A DNA stretch of 64,000 nt, from the NCBI GenBank assembly GCA_028818705.1, contig JAPPNJ010000040.1:1-64000 (forward strand). Direction: 5' to 3'. This document shows, piece after piece, positions 16,932-26,132 of the stretch. The translations under genes were made by a program, and so were the position numbers. This DNA is from Candidatus Poribacteria bacterium. GTDB lineage: Bacteria > Poribacteria > WGA-4E > WGA-3G. The notes beneath the pieces were generated by a model that worked only from the letters and a program-made list of their open reading frames with translations, had not been told where the DNA came from and did no database searches. Every line of letters begins with the position of its first letter. The stretch's first letter is position 1.

Positions 16932-18485
16932 GTGGAGGATTTTGAAGATAATCAGCAAAAAGTCTATATTTTTGATACAACGCTCCGCGATGCAGAACAA
17001 ACGCCAGGTGCTGCGCTCGGCATCGAGGAAAAGCTGCAGATTGCCAAACACCTCGCCAGATTAAATGTCGATATTATTGAAGCCGGATTCCCGATTTCGT
17101 CACCAGGTGATTTCGACGCTGTCAACAGGATAGCCAACGAAGTAGAAGGACCAGAAATTTGCGCCCTCTCTCGTGTCGTGGAGAAAGACATTACTGCGGC
17201 ATGGAAAGCCATTGAAGATGCGCCACGCGCCCGTATCCACACTTTCGTCGGAACATCACCAATTCACATGGGACGTATCACACGTACTACCCCTGCCGAT
17301 ACACTACGGATGGCAACCGAGGCGGTCGCATACGCAAAAAGTTTATGTGAAAATCACCCAGATGCGAATGTCGAGTTCTCACCTATGGACGCAGGACGGA
17401 CGGAGTTACCGTTCCTTTATGAAGTCGTTGAAACTACTATCGCTGCAGGCGCAACTGTCGTCAATATCCCTGAGACCGTTGGATGGACAGTCCCAACCGA
17501 GTTTGGCGAATTGATTAAAGGCATCATGGAGAATGTACCAAACGTTGACGATGCCATTATTAGCGTACACTGCCACAATGACCTCGGATTAGCCGTTGCA
17601 AATAGCCTTATAGCGGTTGAGCAGGGCGCACGGCAGATAGAGTGCACAATCAACGGACTTGGGGAACGCGCAGGGAATACCTCGCTTGAAGAGGTCGTCA
17701 TGGCAATCCGAACACGGCGTGATTACTTCAAAGAATATTACACAGAGATTAACGCTAAGGAAATTGTCCCGATTAGCAGGCGAGTCAGCCGGACGATGGG
17801 CATTTCGGTGCAGCCGAACAAAGCGATCGTTGGCGCAAACGCCTTCGCACACAGTTCTGGTATCCATCAAGATGGCATCATTAAATCGCGCGTAACTTTT
17901 GAAATCATCGATCCAAAGGAGATCGGATGGAAAGAGAGCCAACTCATTCTGAGTCCCCGTTCCGGACGCAACGCACTCAGACACCGCCTCAGCGAACTCG
18001 GCTACGAGGTAAAACCAGAAGAGTTGGACAAGGTTTATGAACGGTTTCTCAGCGTCGCTGACAAGAAAAAATCGGTGCAGGATGCCGACCTTGAAGCGAT
18101 TATGAGTGATGAGATTCGCGCAATCCCTGCTGTCTATGAACTCGATTATATTCAGGTCGTCAGCGGAACGAAAATCTCGCCAACAACAACGATCGGGATT
18201 CGCACGGAAGGGGAAGTCGTTGAAATGGCATCAACCGGAGATGGCCCTGTTGATGCAGCGTTTAAAGCAATTGGCAAAATCGTCGACATTCAACTGAATC
18301 TTATTGACTACCAAATCCGTTCCGTAACTGAAGGCGAAGACGCTATTGGTGAAGTCTCGTTGAAAGTCCAGGACAACGGAAACATCATCACAGGTCACGG
18401 TGCCAGTACAGACATCATCGAAGCCAGCGCACGCGCCTACATCCATGCAGTTAACAAACTCATTCAGATTCGATCTGAAGGGTAA
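16932..18485 (+). CDS. leuA: 2-isopropylmalate synthase
   Basis: 517 aa starting at GTG 16932 with TTGGAGGA upstream. First committed step of leucine synthesis: acetyl-CoA plus 2-oxoisovalerate. The HMGL-like barrel starts FDTTLRDAEQTPGAAL and carries SVHCHNDLGLAVANSL (metal His) and GLGERAGNTSLEE. After a linker, residues ~390-517 form the LeuA dimer/allosteric domain (TTTIGIRTEGEVVEMASTGD...). Length and domain order are those of a feedback-regulated bacterial enzyme. No leuB/C/D follow here. Pairing with aroF downstream of a Leu-Tyr leader is unusual. Confidence 0.95.
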   Translation: MEDFEDNQQKVYIFDTTLRDAEQTPGAALGIEEKLQIAKHLARLNVDIIEAGFPISSPGDFDAVNRIANEVEGPEICALSRVVEKDITAAWKAIEDAPRARIHTFVGTSPIHMGRITRTTPADTLRMATEAVAYAKSLCENHPDANVEFSPMDAGRTELPFLYEVVETTIAAGATVVNIPETVGWTVPTEFGELIKGIMENVPNVDDAIISVHCHNDLGLAVANSLIAVEQGARQIECTINGLGERAGNTSLEEVVMAIRTRRDYFKEYYTEINAKEIVPISRRVSRTMGISVQPNKAIVGANAFAHSSGIHQDGIIKSRVTFEIIDPKEIGWKESQLILSPRSGRNALRHRLSELGYEVKPEELDKVYERFLSVADKKKSVQDADLEAIMSDEIRAIPAVYELDYIQVVSGTKISPTTTIGIRTEGEVVEMASTGDGPVDAAFKAIGKIVDIQLNLIDYQIRSVTEGEDAIGEVSLKVQDNGNIITGHGASTDIIEASARAYIHAVNKLIQIRSEG

Positions 18486-18488
18486 TTA

Positions 18489-18612
18489 ATGGTTGTCGGT
18501 TGTCAGTACGGAAATCTGCATAGCAGATTTCCTTTTGGTCGTCGGTTAAAGAGACAGTCTGATTCAGTCAAAAACCTCTTTAACTGACAACCGATAACTG
18601 ACAACTAATAAC
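18489..18612. repeat. Palindromic 'GGTTGTCAGT...ACTGACAACC' repeat element, copy 1
   Basis: The left arm contains GGTTGTCGGTTGTCAGT and the right arm the inverse (AACTGACAACCGATAACTGA). Inner inverted segments GTTAAAGAG / CCTCTTTAAC are also present, plus a small hairpin (GGAAATCTGC/GCAGATTTCC). Related copies lie around 33317-33553 and 40965-41097. It fills the gap between the convergent leuA and pepA genes. Confidence 0.65.
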
Positions 18613-18619
18613 TATGAAA

Positions 18620-20134
18620 CTACCAATCCTCAACTAACTGTACCAACAACCGTACACCATAACCTGACGCACCTTCCGGGATATACGTGGAGCCTTTCAT
18701 ACCCCAGGCAGTACCAGCAATGTCGAGGTGAACCCACGGATAGCCTTCCGCGAATTTCTTCAAGAACGCGCCACCTGCAATCGTGCCAGACGTCCCATCA
18801 CCGATATTTTGTACATCGGCAACCTTACTTTTAACACCTTCGTCATAATCGTCCCAGAGCGGCAATTCCCAAACGCGTTCGTGCGTTTTTATGGCAGCCG
18901 ACTTCACCTTTGCCATCAATTCTGGATCCGTAGTCATGGCACCAGCGGCGATATGTCCCAAGCAAGTGATTACAGCACCCGTGAGTGTGGCTAAATCGAC
19001 AACGCCTTTCGGATTATATTGTGCTGACCAACCGAGAGCATCTGCCAACACCAATCGCCCCTCTGCGTCTGTGTTGAGAATCTCAATGGTTTTCCCACCG
19101 TAAGAAGTGACGACATCACCGGGCTTAATAGCTGTTCCACTGGGCATATTTTCAGTCGCAGCAATCACACCGATGACACGCACATTCGGTTTAAGCTGAC
19201 CAATGACCTGCATTGCACCTATAACGGCAGCGGCACCCGACATATCATGTTTCATCTCGTGCATACCGCCCCCAGATTTGAGGGAGATTCCGCCTGTATC
19301 AAAGGTGATCCCTTTTCCGACAAGCACAACTGTATCTTGCCCTTCACCGGGGTCCCCGCCCGTTACTGGGGAGGGGTCAGGAACATATTCGAGAATAATA
19401 AACCGAGGCTCTTCAACACTCCCCTGTGCAACGGCGAGAAGGGTTCGGAAACCTTTCTCTTCCAGCGTTGCCTTATCAAAAATTTCACAACCGAGTCCTG
19501 TCGCTTCTGCTACTGCTTCTGCCTTATCAGCAAGCTGTGTCGGGGTGAGATAGTTTCCCGGCTGATTGCTCAGATCACGGGCGAGAAGTGTACCATTGGC
19601 TATCACTTCCCCACGCTGGACAGCGTCTTCTATAGATGGCCGGCTATGCTCATTTTCAACTAAAAACGTGATGGATTCAATCTGCTTTTTTTCATTTTCA
19701 TCACCGGTATCGGTTTTATGTTCGTTGAACTGATAGAGCGAAAGGAGACACGCCTCCGTAGCCCCTTGAATCATCTCAGGTGTGGCTTCTACAGGAATTG
19801 GGATCGTAGCGGTTCTTAAGCCCATATCCCGGATCGTCCGCGCAGCATGCCCCGCAGCCTGACGCACCTTCTCAACAGTGAGGTCGTGATATTCACCTAA
19901 ACCCACCAATAGCACACGCGGTGAGCTTATCGCACCATTTGTATACAACCAACTCGTAGTTTTATGTTTGCCTGTGAAATCACCCAGGTTTATAAGTTCA
20001 CGAATGCGTCCACCGAGTGCTTGTTCTATATTTTGAAGAGGTGCGCTATAGAAATCAGGGTTTTCTAACACACCGATGGCAATGACATCGCTCTGCTCTT
20101 GGGCAAAGCCACCGGTCTTGACAGTAATATTCAT
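18620..20134 (-). CDS. pepA: Leucyl aminopeptidase (M17)
   Basis: 504 aa. Removes N-terminal residues from peptides as a cytosolic di-metal hexamer. The M17 core is complete: VGKGITFDTGGISLK (catalytic Lys, metal ligand), HDMSGAAAVIG and the signature NTDAEGRLVLADAL. The N-terminal domain starts MNITVKTGGFAQEQSDVIAIGV. A Pro/Gly-rich loop, PSPVTGGDPGEGQD, at ~253-266 is encoded by locally palindromic GC-rich DNA and may be a repeat-derived insert. Confidence 0.96.
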   Translation of the reverse strand: MNITVKTGGFAQEQSDVIAIGVLENPDFYSAPLQNIEQALGGRIRELINLGDFTGKHKTTSWLYTNGAISSPRVLLVGLGEYHDLTVEKVRQAAGHAARTIRDMGLRTATIPIPVEATPEMIQGATEACLLSLYQFNEHKTDTGDENEKKQIESITFLVENEHSRPSIEDAVQRGEVIANGTLLARDLSNQPGNYLTPTQLADKAEAVAEATGLGCEIFDKATLEEKGFRTLLAVAQGSVEEPRFIILEYVPDPSPVTGGDPGEGQDTVVLVGKGITFDTGGISLKSGGGMHEMKHDMSGAAAVIGAMQVIGQLKPNVRVIGVIAATENMPSGTAIKPGDVVTSYGGKTIEILNTDAEGRLVLADALGWSAQYNPKGVVDLATLTGAVITCLGHIAAGAMTTDPELMAKVKSAAIKTHERVWELPLWDDYDEGVKSKVADVQNIGDGTSGTIAGGAFLKKFAEGYPWVHLDIAGTAWGMKGSTYIPEGASGYGVRLLVQLVEDW

Positions 20135-20178
20135 AATGCCTCCATTTTAGTTATGTGTTTTACGCATATAATACAATT

Positions 20179-20484
20179 TTAGGTGCGTCGCATTCCTGTC
20201 AGAACAACCAAAGGTTCCTTGCTTGTAACGGTAAGTGAATGGTAGGTATTCGCAGGGACATCTATTCGATCCCCAGCTTCGACAGTCCCTTCTGCATTGG
20301 CAACTTTAACATCCGCTGTGCCAGACACTACACAAACCACTTCATCTTGGGTGTGGATATAATCAAGATATGCACCACCCGGACGACCGCTCCATTCATA
20401 AGCATTGAATCCTTCAGACTGTAATTGCTGCTTTAAACCGTCTGTATCCGTATGCTGTTCGGACCAACGCGATTTCCACTTCAT
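20179..20484 (-). CDS. Cupin-domain protein
   Basis: 101 aa single cupin: WSGRPGGAYLDYIHTQDEVVCVVSGTADVKV (motif 1, where the first His pair is partly replaced) and DRIDVPANTYHSLTVTSKEPLVVL (motif 2). Function not predictable; resembles small cupins that bind sugars or metal. AAAGGAGG precedes the ATG. It lies downstream of the HicB/HicA remnant on the same strand. Confidence 0.8.
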   Translation of the reverse strand: MKWKSRWSEQHTDTDGLKQQLQSEGFNAYEWSGRPGGAYLDYIHTQDEVVCVVSGTADVKVANAEGTVEAGDRIDVPANTYHSLTVTSKEPLVVLTGMRRT

Positions 20485-20496
20485 AGAAAACCTCCT

Positions 20497-20671
20497 TTAA
20501 TCCCTAAGCATCTTAAGAATATGTTTTACTAACACATCTTTGATTTCTCTGTGGCGCGGAACTGGCTGAGCAACGCGAGTGTTTGGACTCTGATACCGAT
20601 CATGCTTCCCACCATGACGCATAAGCACACCCTATCTTTTCTAACTCACGAATCAAGTCTCGTCTTTTCAT
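20497..20671 (-). pseudogene. hicA: HicA-type toxin, frameshifted
   Basis: From ATG 20671, overlapping the hicB stop, it reads MKRRDLIRELEKIGC and soon falls into a stop. Shifting frame by one base after the Cys codon restores VLMRHGGKHDRYQSPNTRV...VPRHREIKDVLVKHILK, the conserved HicA core with its catalytic His (RHGGKHD), ending at TAA 20497. A one-base change has therefore inactivated the toxin while the antitoxin stays intact. A sequencing error is the alternative. Confidence 0.8.
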
Positions 20672-20859
20672 GCAATCTGTAACTCGGCAACCTTTCGAAT
20701 ACAGGGAATAGTCCCGCTCGTGAGTTCCTTGTAAAGATCAAGAAGGTTTTCCTCTAAGGCTTCCATGGTTTCACCTTGCGTCCAATAGTCGGGGTACGCC
20801 TCCAGATATCCAATAAACACTGTTTCATCTTGCCAGTAAATGTACTTTTGCGTTTTCAT
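20668..20859 (-). CDS. hicB: HicB-type antitoxin
   Basis: 63 aa: YIYWQDETVFIGYLEAYPDYWTQGETMEALEENLLDLYKEL, the short partial RNase H-like HicB fold without an added DNA-binding domain. It precedes and overlaps hicA by 4 nt, the hicBA gene order. With its toxin frameshifted it no longer has an obvious partner here. Confidence 0.85.
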   Translation of the reverse strand: MKTQKYIYWQDETVFIGYLEAYPDYWTQGETMEALEENLLDLYKELTSGTIPCIRKVAELQIA

Positions 20860-20914
20860 AGATAATACCTAATTATGTGTGTCGGCTACATCTGTTTTTC
20901 GTTGAAAAGAAACC

Positions 20915-23626
20915 TTAAAGCGGTTCCAATCGCACTGGACACACTTTCAGTTCAGCAGTGTGAGTAACCGGATCGTAGCCAGAACCGGTCAATACGTTGA
21001 CTGGAACATCGGCGAAACTGAAACTGGCGAAAACAGTGCCGCGCGGCGAACGATTCGCTGCTTTTACTTTGATAGTAATACTACCACGTGCGCTGCTCAT
21101 TTTACACCATTCCCCATCAGTTAATTTCCATTTCTCAATGTCAACAGGATTGACTTCCAAAGATTCCTCCGGTAAGAGGTAATCAATTCCTTCTGCTCTG
21201 CCTGTCTGCGTTCGAGTGTGATAGGATTGCAAACGTCTACCTGTTGTGAGCCATACCGGGAACTCTTCGTCAATCGTTTCAGCAGGATCTCGGTAATGTA
21301 CATTTGAAAAGATACCGCGTCCGTTCACAAACGTTTCTTCATGAAGTCGCGGTGTGCCGGGGTGTTCTTTGTGCGGTACGGGCCACTGATACTCACTATG
21401 CTCAATACGATCCCAATCCAATCCTGCGTAAATAGGCGAAACCCGACAAAGTTCGTTGAAAATCGGTTTTGGAGCGTCAAAGTCAAAGCCTTTAAATCCG
21501 AGACGCTGCGCAATTTGACAGATAATCCACCAGTCCGATTTTGCTTCACCGAGTGGCGGCACTGCAGCACGCAACCGTTGGACACGACGTTCTGTATTCG
21601 TACACACCCCATCTGTCTCACCCCATGCCGTTGCTGGCAGGACAACATCGGCAAGTTCCGCAGTCTCGGTCAGAAAGATGTCGATGACGACAAGATGCTC
21701 CAATGAACGGAGCGCATGCTCACAATGCTCCCGATCCGGGTCAGAGAGTAGGGTATTTTCACCATCAATCAACATTGCATGAACACTGTCGCCACAAAGT
21801 TCTAAGGCAGTCACTTTAGTGATACCCTTCTCTAAATCGACTTCTGTGCCGTATGCAGCTTTGAACTTCGCTTGATGTCCTGGATCCGTAACACTTTGGA
21901 AACCTGGATAGTTATTAGGCAATGCCCCGCTATCCCCTGCCCCCTGGATATTATTCTGTCCACGCATCGGGTTAATACCCGTTCCCTCGCGTCCGATATT
22001 TCCAGTCATCAGCGCAAGATTGCAGAGACTCTGAACATTCTCAACGCCACATATGTGTTCGGTGATCCCTAAGGTGTAGTAGATAGCACTTTTATCAGCA
22101 CTGCCATACCACATCGCCGCCGTTTCAATATCCTTGGCAGGCACCCCCGTGATTGTTTCTGCCCATTCCGGGGTCCATTGGGTAATATGCTCAAAGAACG
22201 TATCAAACCCTGTAGTGCGGTTTTTGATGAACGCATCATCAATCAAGCCTTCACGGGCGATGACGTGTGCCATTCCGAGAAGGAGTGCTGTATCCGATCC
22301 AACCCGGAGCGGCAAGTAGAGATCAGATATCTCCGCCAATCCAATGCGCCTCGGATCCGCTACGATGAGTTTCGCACCGCGGGCAACAGCCTTTTTAAGC
22401 CCTGTCGCCGCGACAGGGTGACACTCCGTCATATTCGTACCAATACAGAAGATAACATCCGGTTTCTGCATATCAACGAGCGGGTTAGACATCGCGCCAC
22501 GCCCGATTGTCGCTGCCAGACCGGCAACGGTTGGAGCATGTCAGGCACGGCTACAATTGTCGATATAGTTAGTCCCAAATCCCACACGGATAAACTTCTG
22601 CATGAGATACGCAGCTTCACTCGGTGCTCGTCCAGAGGCAACACCATAAATACTGTGCCTACCGTGCTTAGCGTTGACCCTCCGAAAACCCTCAGCGGCT
22701 TTGTCGAGCGCATCATCCCATGAGGCTTCGTGAAGCTCACCATCCTCACCGCGGATAAGCGGTGTTTTCAAGCGATCCGGGTGTTGGACGAAGTCGTAAG
22801 CGAACTGTCCCTTAACACAGAGTGCTCCCTGATTTGCTGGTCCGTCCATCGCAGGGTGGATACCAACAATCTTCTCATTTTTTGTCAGAACATCGATGGA
22901 ACACCCAACCCCACAATACGGACAGATTGTTCGCGTTTTTTCAATATCGGGTTCGGTAGGAGGGATTTGTAATCCCGACTCAGCGTGCCGTAGTGCCTTC
23001 TTGTCGCCGAGTGCTCCAGTGGGACAGGTCTGAATACACTGTCCGCAGAATGTACAGGCGGAGTCCTTGAGAAGTCCATCGAATTCTGTGGTAATTTGTG
23101 TATGGAAACCACGGTTCATGACGTTAATGGCATGATCACCCTCTTGCTCAGCACAAACGCGAACGCACCGATAACAGGAGATACAGAGTTCATAATCCCT
23201 GAGAATAAACGGATTGTCGTCGGTTTTGCTTGTCCCAGATTTCGCACCTACTATACCTGTGCTGCTAATGTTGTACTTGTCGCGGAGATCAGCAAGTTCA
23301 CCAGAAGCGTAGCCTCGCAACGGCGACACATCAACTTCGCGATTCTCACCGACAACCATCTCAAGCAGCGTTTTCCGGTACGCCTCTATTGTATCCGTTG
23401 TTGTGCGGATTACCATCCCCGGTGTGGCTTTTGTGGTACAGGATGCTACTGGATTTCTCGCCCCTTCTAATTCGACAACGCAGAGGCGACATCCCCCAAA
23501 CGACTCAAGCCTTGGATCATAGCAGAGCGTTGGAATCTCTTTTTCATGGCGTTGTGCTACTTCAAGGACAGTTTCACCCTCGGAAAAAGCAACTTCAACA
23601 CCATCAATCTCCATTTTATGTGTCAT
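20915..23626 (-). CDS. fdhA: Formate dehydrogenase alpha subunit, selenocysteine-containing (UGA read as Sec362)
   Basis: 903 aa if the in-frame TGA at 22543-22541 is read as selenocysteine; an ORF caller splits it in two. Around the codon the sequence is NCSRA-U-HAPTVAGLAATIGRGAMSN, matching the active-site loop of Sec formate dehydrogenases (E. coli FdhF has a Sec-His-x-Pro-Ser-Val-Ala-Gly-Leu loop). The N-terminal [2Fe-2S] domain has Cys35, 46, 49, 63; then two ferredoxin clusters (CISCYRCVRVC, CTFCGQCIQTCP); then a [4Fe-4S] (CPYCGVGCSID) and the molybdopterin domain. It is the FdsA/NAD-linked layout. No beta/gamma subunit genes are adjacent. A palindromic repeat encodes residues ~216-224 (ESGLQIPPT). 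Confidence 0.95.
22512..22528 (-). promoter_or_regulatory. Bacterial SECIS hairpin of fdhA
   Basis: Read on the minus strand, GTTGCC pairs with GGCAGC around a GGTCT loop, starting 12 nt after the UGA. The loop is the same GGUCU as in the E. coli fdhF SECIS and the stem is in the same place. This supports SelB-dependent decoding of the UGA rather than termination. Confidence 0.85.
22956..22980 (-). repeat. GTAGG-type palindrome inside fdhA
   Basis: The plus strand reads GTAGG, then AGGGATT-tgt-AATCCC-GACT. It is in frame with fdhA and adds about nine residues between the ferredoxin clusters and the catalytic domain. Close relatives are at 15059-15082, 44679-44702, 49179-49204 and 62175-62199. 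Confidence 0.75.
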
Positions 23627-23762
23627 GGTTATGCTCCAAACACAGAATTACATCTACAGGTATCCCTACTCTTCTTCAGTCAAACGCACTAAACATACTC
23701 TTGATAGTTAAGATGTTTTGCGTTGTTTCATCTGGGAAGTTTCCTTCATGGTCAAAGATAGG

Positions 23763-24806
23763 CTATTCCTTTTCACTAAAATCGATTTGTGGCACTTTTA
23801 GCTCACCTGCAAGAATTTTGGCTTTCGCATCTTCAACGGCTTTTTGCACCGCTTCTGGCACCTTATCCTTTAATGCAGGATTATAGGTTAAGGTAATCGC
23901 TTCGTCCGTTAGCATGTTGAAAGTATAGATCTGCGGCTTAAACTTACCTTCCTTAATAATCTTAGCAATTTTCACAAATGCGTTGGGTGTAATCACAGCA
24001 TTTGCAATCACAGTTGTTGACGAAATATCGCTTTTGTCGCGATTCGCACCAAAGGCGTATACAGTTTTTCCTTCCTTTTGTGCAAGTTCAGCCGCCTCAT
24101 AAGCACCGAGTCCTGCTGCATCTGCGTTCGGAAAAAGGAAGTCAACTCCTTCGTTAATCTGTGCAAGTGAGAGTTCCTTACCTTTACCGATGTCCTCCCA
24201 GTTTCCGACGTATACCCAAGATACCTCTACATCAGGGTTCACACTTTTCGCACCACCCTCAAATGCCATAAACGTGCTATTAACAGACGGGATATTCTGA
24301 CCGCCCATGACACCAAGTTTATTCGTCTGGGTCATCATACCGGCAATTATCCCTAAAAGGTAAGCAGGCTGCTCAACACGAAAGTTGGTTGGTGAGATAT
24401 TATCGGTGATAGTACCACCCGAGGAAGTAATGAAAATCGTCTCTGGAAAATCCGGAGCAACCGCTTTCGCAGGATCTTGGAACTCATAGCCGTGTCCAAA
24501 GACCATATTGTAACCGTCAAGCGCATACGCACGAAATTGTTCTTCCTGATCTGTTGGTGTTCGAGCCTCAGCGTGGCTAATTTTCGCACCGAGTTGTTTC
24601 TCAATCTCCTTAAGTCCTTCATAAGCCAAAGCGTTCCAACCTGCGTCACTGATTGAACCCGGAAGCAGCATGGCAACCTTAAATTTCTCGTGTTCCTTCG
24701 CGTCAAGGCTTGTATTCGTAATTAACACAAATCCAACCGTAAAAAGGCATAGGCATAAAGCGTAGATTGTGGGGTTATTTCGGAACTTATAGAATATTTG
24801 TATCAC
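23763..24806 (-). CDS. BMP/Med-family ABC transporter substrate-binding protein
   Basis: 347 aa from GTG 24806, chosen because AAGGAG lies ~11 nt upstream and a signal peptide (IYALCLCLFTVGFVLI) follows; a longer frame starts at 24899. The body is PnrA/Med-like: FKVAMLLPGSISDAGWNALAYEGL, GYNMVFGHGYEFQDPA, PAYLLGIIAGMMT and DFLFPNADAAGLGAYEAA. These proteins bind nucleosides or related compounds. The matching ATPase and permeases lie divergently at 26-30 kb. No lipobox Cys is obvious. Confidence 0.9.
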   Translation of the reverse strand: MIQIFYKFRNNPTIYALCLCLFTVGFVLITNTSLDAKEHEKFKVAMLLPGSISDAGWNALAYEGLKEIEKQLGAKISHAEARTPTDQEEQFRAYALDGYNMVFGHGYEFQDPAKAVAPDFPETIFITSSGGTITDNISPTNFRVEQPAYLLGIIAGMMTQTNKLGVMGGQNIPSVNSTFMAFEGGAKSVNPDVEVSWVYVGNWEDIGKGKELSLAQINEGVDFLFPNADAAGLGAYEAAELAQKEGKTVYAFGANRDKSDISSTTVIANAVITPNAFVKIAKIIKEGKFKPQIYTFNMLTDEAITLTYNPALKDKVPEAVQKAVEDAKAKILAGELKVPQIDFSEKE

Positions 24807-24843
24807 GTCAAAATTTCTCCTTACTTTATAGGTATATTTGGAC

Positions 24844-24873
24844 AATATAGCATGTTTATACCAAAAATGTAAA
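24844..24873 (-). promoter_or_regulatory. Promoter of the BMP-family binding protein
   Basis: On the minus strand TTTACA (24873-24868) is followed after 18 nt by TATATT (24849-24844), 38 bp before the GTG start. Confidence 0.45.
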
Positions 24874-25030
24874 GCGTTAATCAAAATTGATTGGGGCATT
24901 CAGTTTTGAATTGATGGTCAGTGAAATAATTTCACAGTTTTCATAGTAAACCGCAAAAAGCGATGAATTTGGCAATAAGTTATGAACACACGTGGCGACT
25001 GAGTTTTCGGCACCTTTAGCGGAAGGTTAG

Positions 25031-25049
25031 TTTCATAGTTACTATGAAA
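25031..25049. promoter_or_regulatory. Perfect operator-like palindrome
   Basis: TTTCATAGT-t-ACTATGAAA, 9-bp arms. A lone half site (TTTCATAGTA) lies ~95 bp upstream near 24938, between the divergent BMP gene and the DUF6807/transporter operon. This suggests a dimeric repressor that controls one or both directions. Confidence 0.6.
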
Positions 25050-25102
25050 ATTTTATAGTTGGCGGTGGATTGTCTGAATCAAGATTTACAAGAGATTTCC
25101 TA

Positions 25103-25131
25103 TTGACACACGCTCATATATAACCTATACT
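25103..25131 (+). promoter_or_regulatory. Sigma70-like promoter of the DUF6807/ABC-importer operon
   Basis: TTGACA (25103-25108), exactly 17 nt, TATACT (25126-25131). It lies ~55 bp downstream of the operator-like palindrome and ~45 bp before an AAGGAGG site. Confidence 0.75.
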
Positions 25132-25177
25132 TTTCACGATACTTGGCATGAAGGCAGAACAAGGAGGAATCGCTCGC

Positions 25178-25294
25178 ATGGCACATTCAAACCAAATATC
25201 TGCTCAATACGGGTTTGTCTACAGGAAATCAGGAAATTTCGCCGCCTGGCCCGCTAACGGTGGCATTATGAGGAGTTATGAAGAACATTTTTGA
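25178..25294 (+). pseudogene. Short ORF resembling the start of a BNR/sialidase-like protein
   Basis: 38 aa from ATG 25178 with a strong AAGGAGG site. The residues QYGFVYRKSGNFAAWPANGG look like the opening strand of sialidase/BNR-repeat proteins. The frame closes after GIMRSYEEHF, where it overlaps the next gene's start (ATG 25278). It is either a truncated remnant whose translation start has been captured or a small leader for the next gene. The sialidase resemblance rests on my recall of such N termini, so confidence is modest. Confidence 0.4.
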
Positions 25295-26132
25295 AGTTAA
25301 GGTTAATGCAAAAACACATTTAGTCGTTCAAAACAATACCGGACGTTGTTTGGGCGGCATCGGTGCTAACTTTTACCGTCCGTTCGTCTTTCCATTCTAT
25401 ACCCCAGCAGGGCATACCGTTGTTCAGGAGTTTGCCTTTGATCACCCGTTCCACAACGGCGTTTTCGTCGGACAAGGACCCGTACAGGTCGGCGAAAGGG
25501 AGGCAGGTTTCTGGGCATCACCACCGCGTCGCTCCTTTACAGACAAAGTCTTTGAGAAACTGGGACGCATGGATACACAGAAAAACATTGACATTACACC
25601 GCATGAGAGTGGTGTCCAATTCGTCCAAAATGTCATCTGGCGCGATGAAAATGAGGAACCGTTGATTGATGAGATGCGCACTGTCAATCTTTACGCCCTG
25701 GATGATGCCACAGTCTGCGATATGACGAGCGAAAAGATCGCATCTTACGGAACCGTTACATATCCACAGACAAAATTCGGGAGTATCGGCATCCGCGTTG
25801 AACCGAGACTCTTACCTCTCATGGGAGGTATTGTGTTGGGCGATAACGATCGCAAAGGAGGCGTCGAGGTCGTCCACGAAGGTGAATCGGATTACGTCGC
25901 CTACCAGAATACGCTAACTGGACACGGACGGTTTGGGGTCTTTATGTCAATTCTCAATGAAGGCGTTCGCGGACCGTGGTTCATTCGGGATTACGGTATG
26001 GCACTCTACAATCCAACGTGGACAGGCCCGATATCAACACCGGTAGATGAAACATGGAAAATCTCGCTTCGCGTTATCGCTTACGATAGAGAATTAACAT
26101 CGGCGAGAACAGAAAAATGGTGTCGGCTGTAG
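25278..26132 (+). CDS. DUF6807 (PmoA-like) family protein
   Basis: 284 aa. Features of this beta-sandwich family: RPFVFPFYTPAGHTVVQEFAFDHPFHNGVFVGQGPV near the N terminus and GPWFIRDYGMALYNPTW near the C terminus. Members are common in sugar-degrading Planctomycetes/Bacteroidetes-type loci; biochemical role unknown. It ends directly at the start of the transporter ATPase gene (0 bp gap), so it is probably co-expressed with the importer and may act on its substrate. Confidence 0.75.
   Translation: MKNIFEVKVNAKTHLVVQNNTGRCLGGIGANFYRPFVFPFYTPAGHTVVQEFAFDHPFHNGVFVGQGPVQVGEREAGFWASPPRRSFTDKVFEKLGRMDTQKNIDITPHESGVQFVQNVIWRDENEEPLIDEMRTVNLYALDDATVCDMTSEKIASYGTVTYPQTKFGSIGIRVEPRLLPLMGGIVLGDNDRKGGVEVVHEGESDYVAYQNTLTGHGRFGVFMSILNEGVRGPWFIRDYGMALYNPTWTGPISTPVDETWKISLRVIAYDRELTSARTEKWCRL

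Noticed and set aside
19340..19385. GC-rich palindromic stretch in pepA as another GTAGG insert.
   Set aside because: It lacks the GTAGG border; the Pro/Gly loop could be ordinary family variation.
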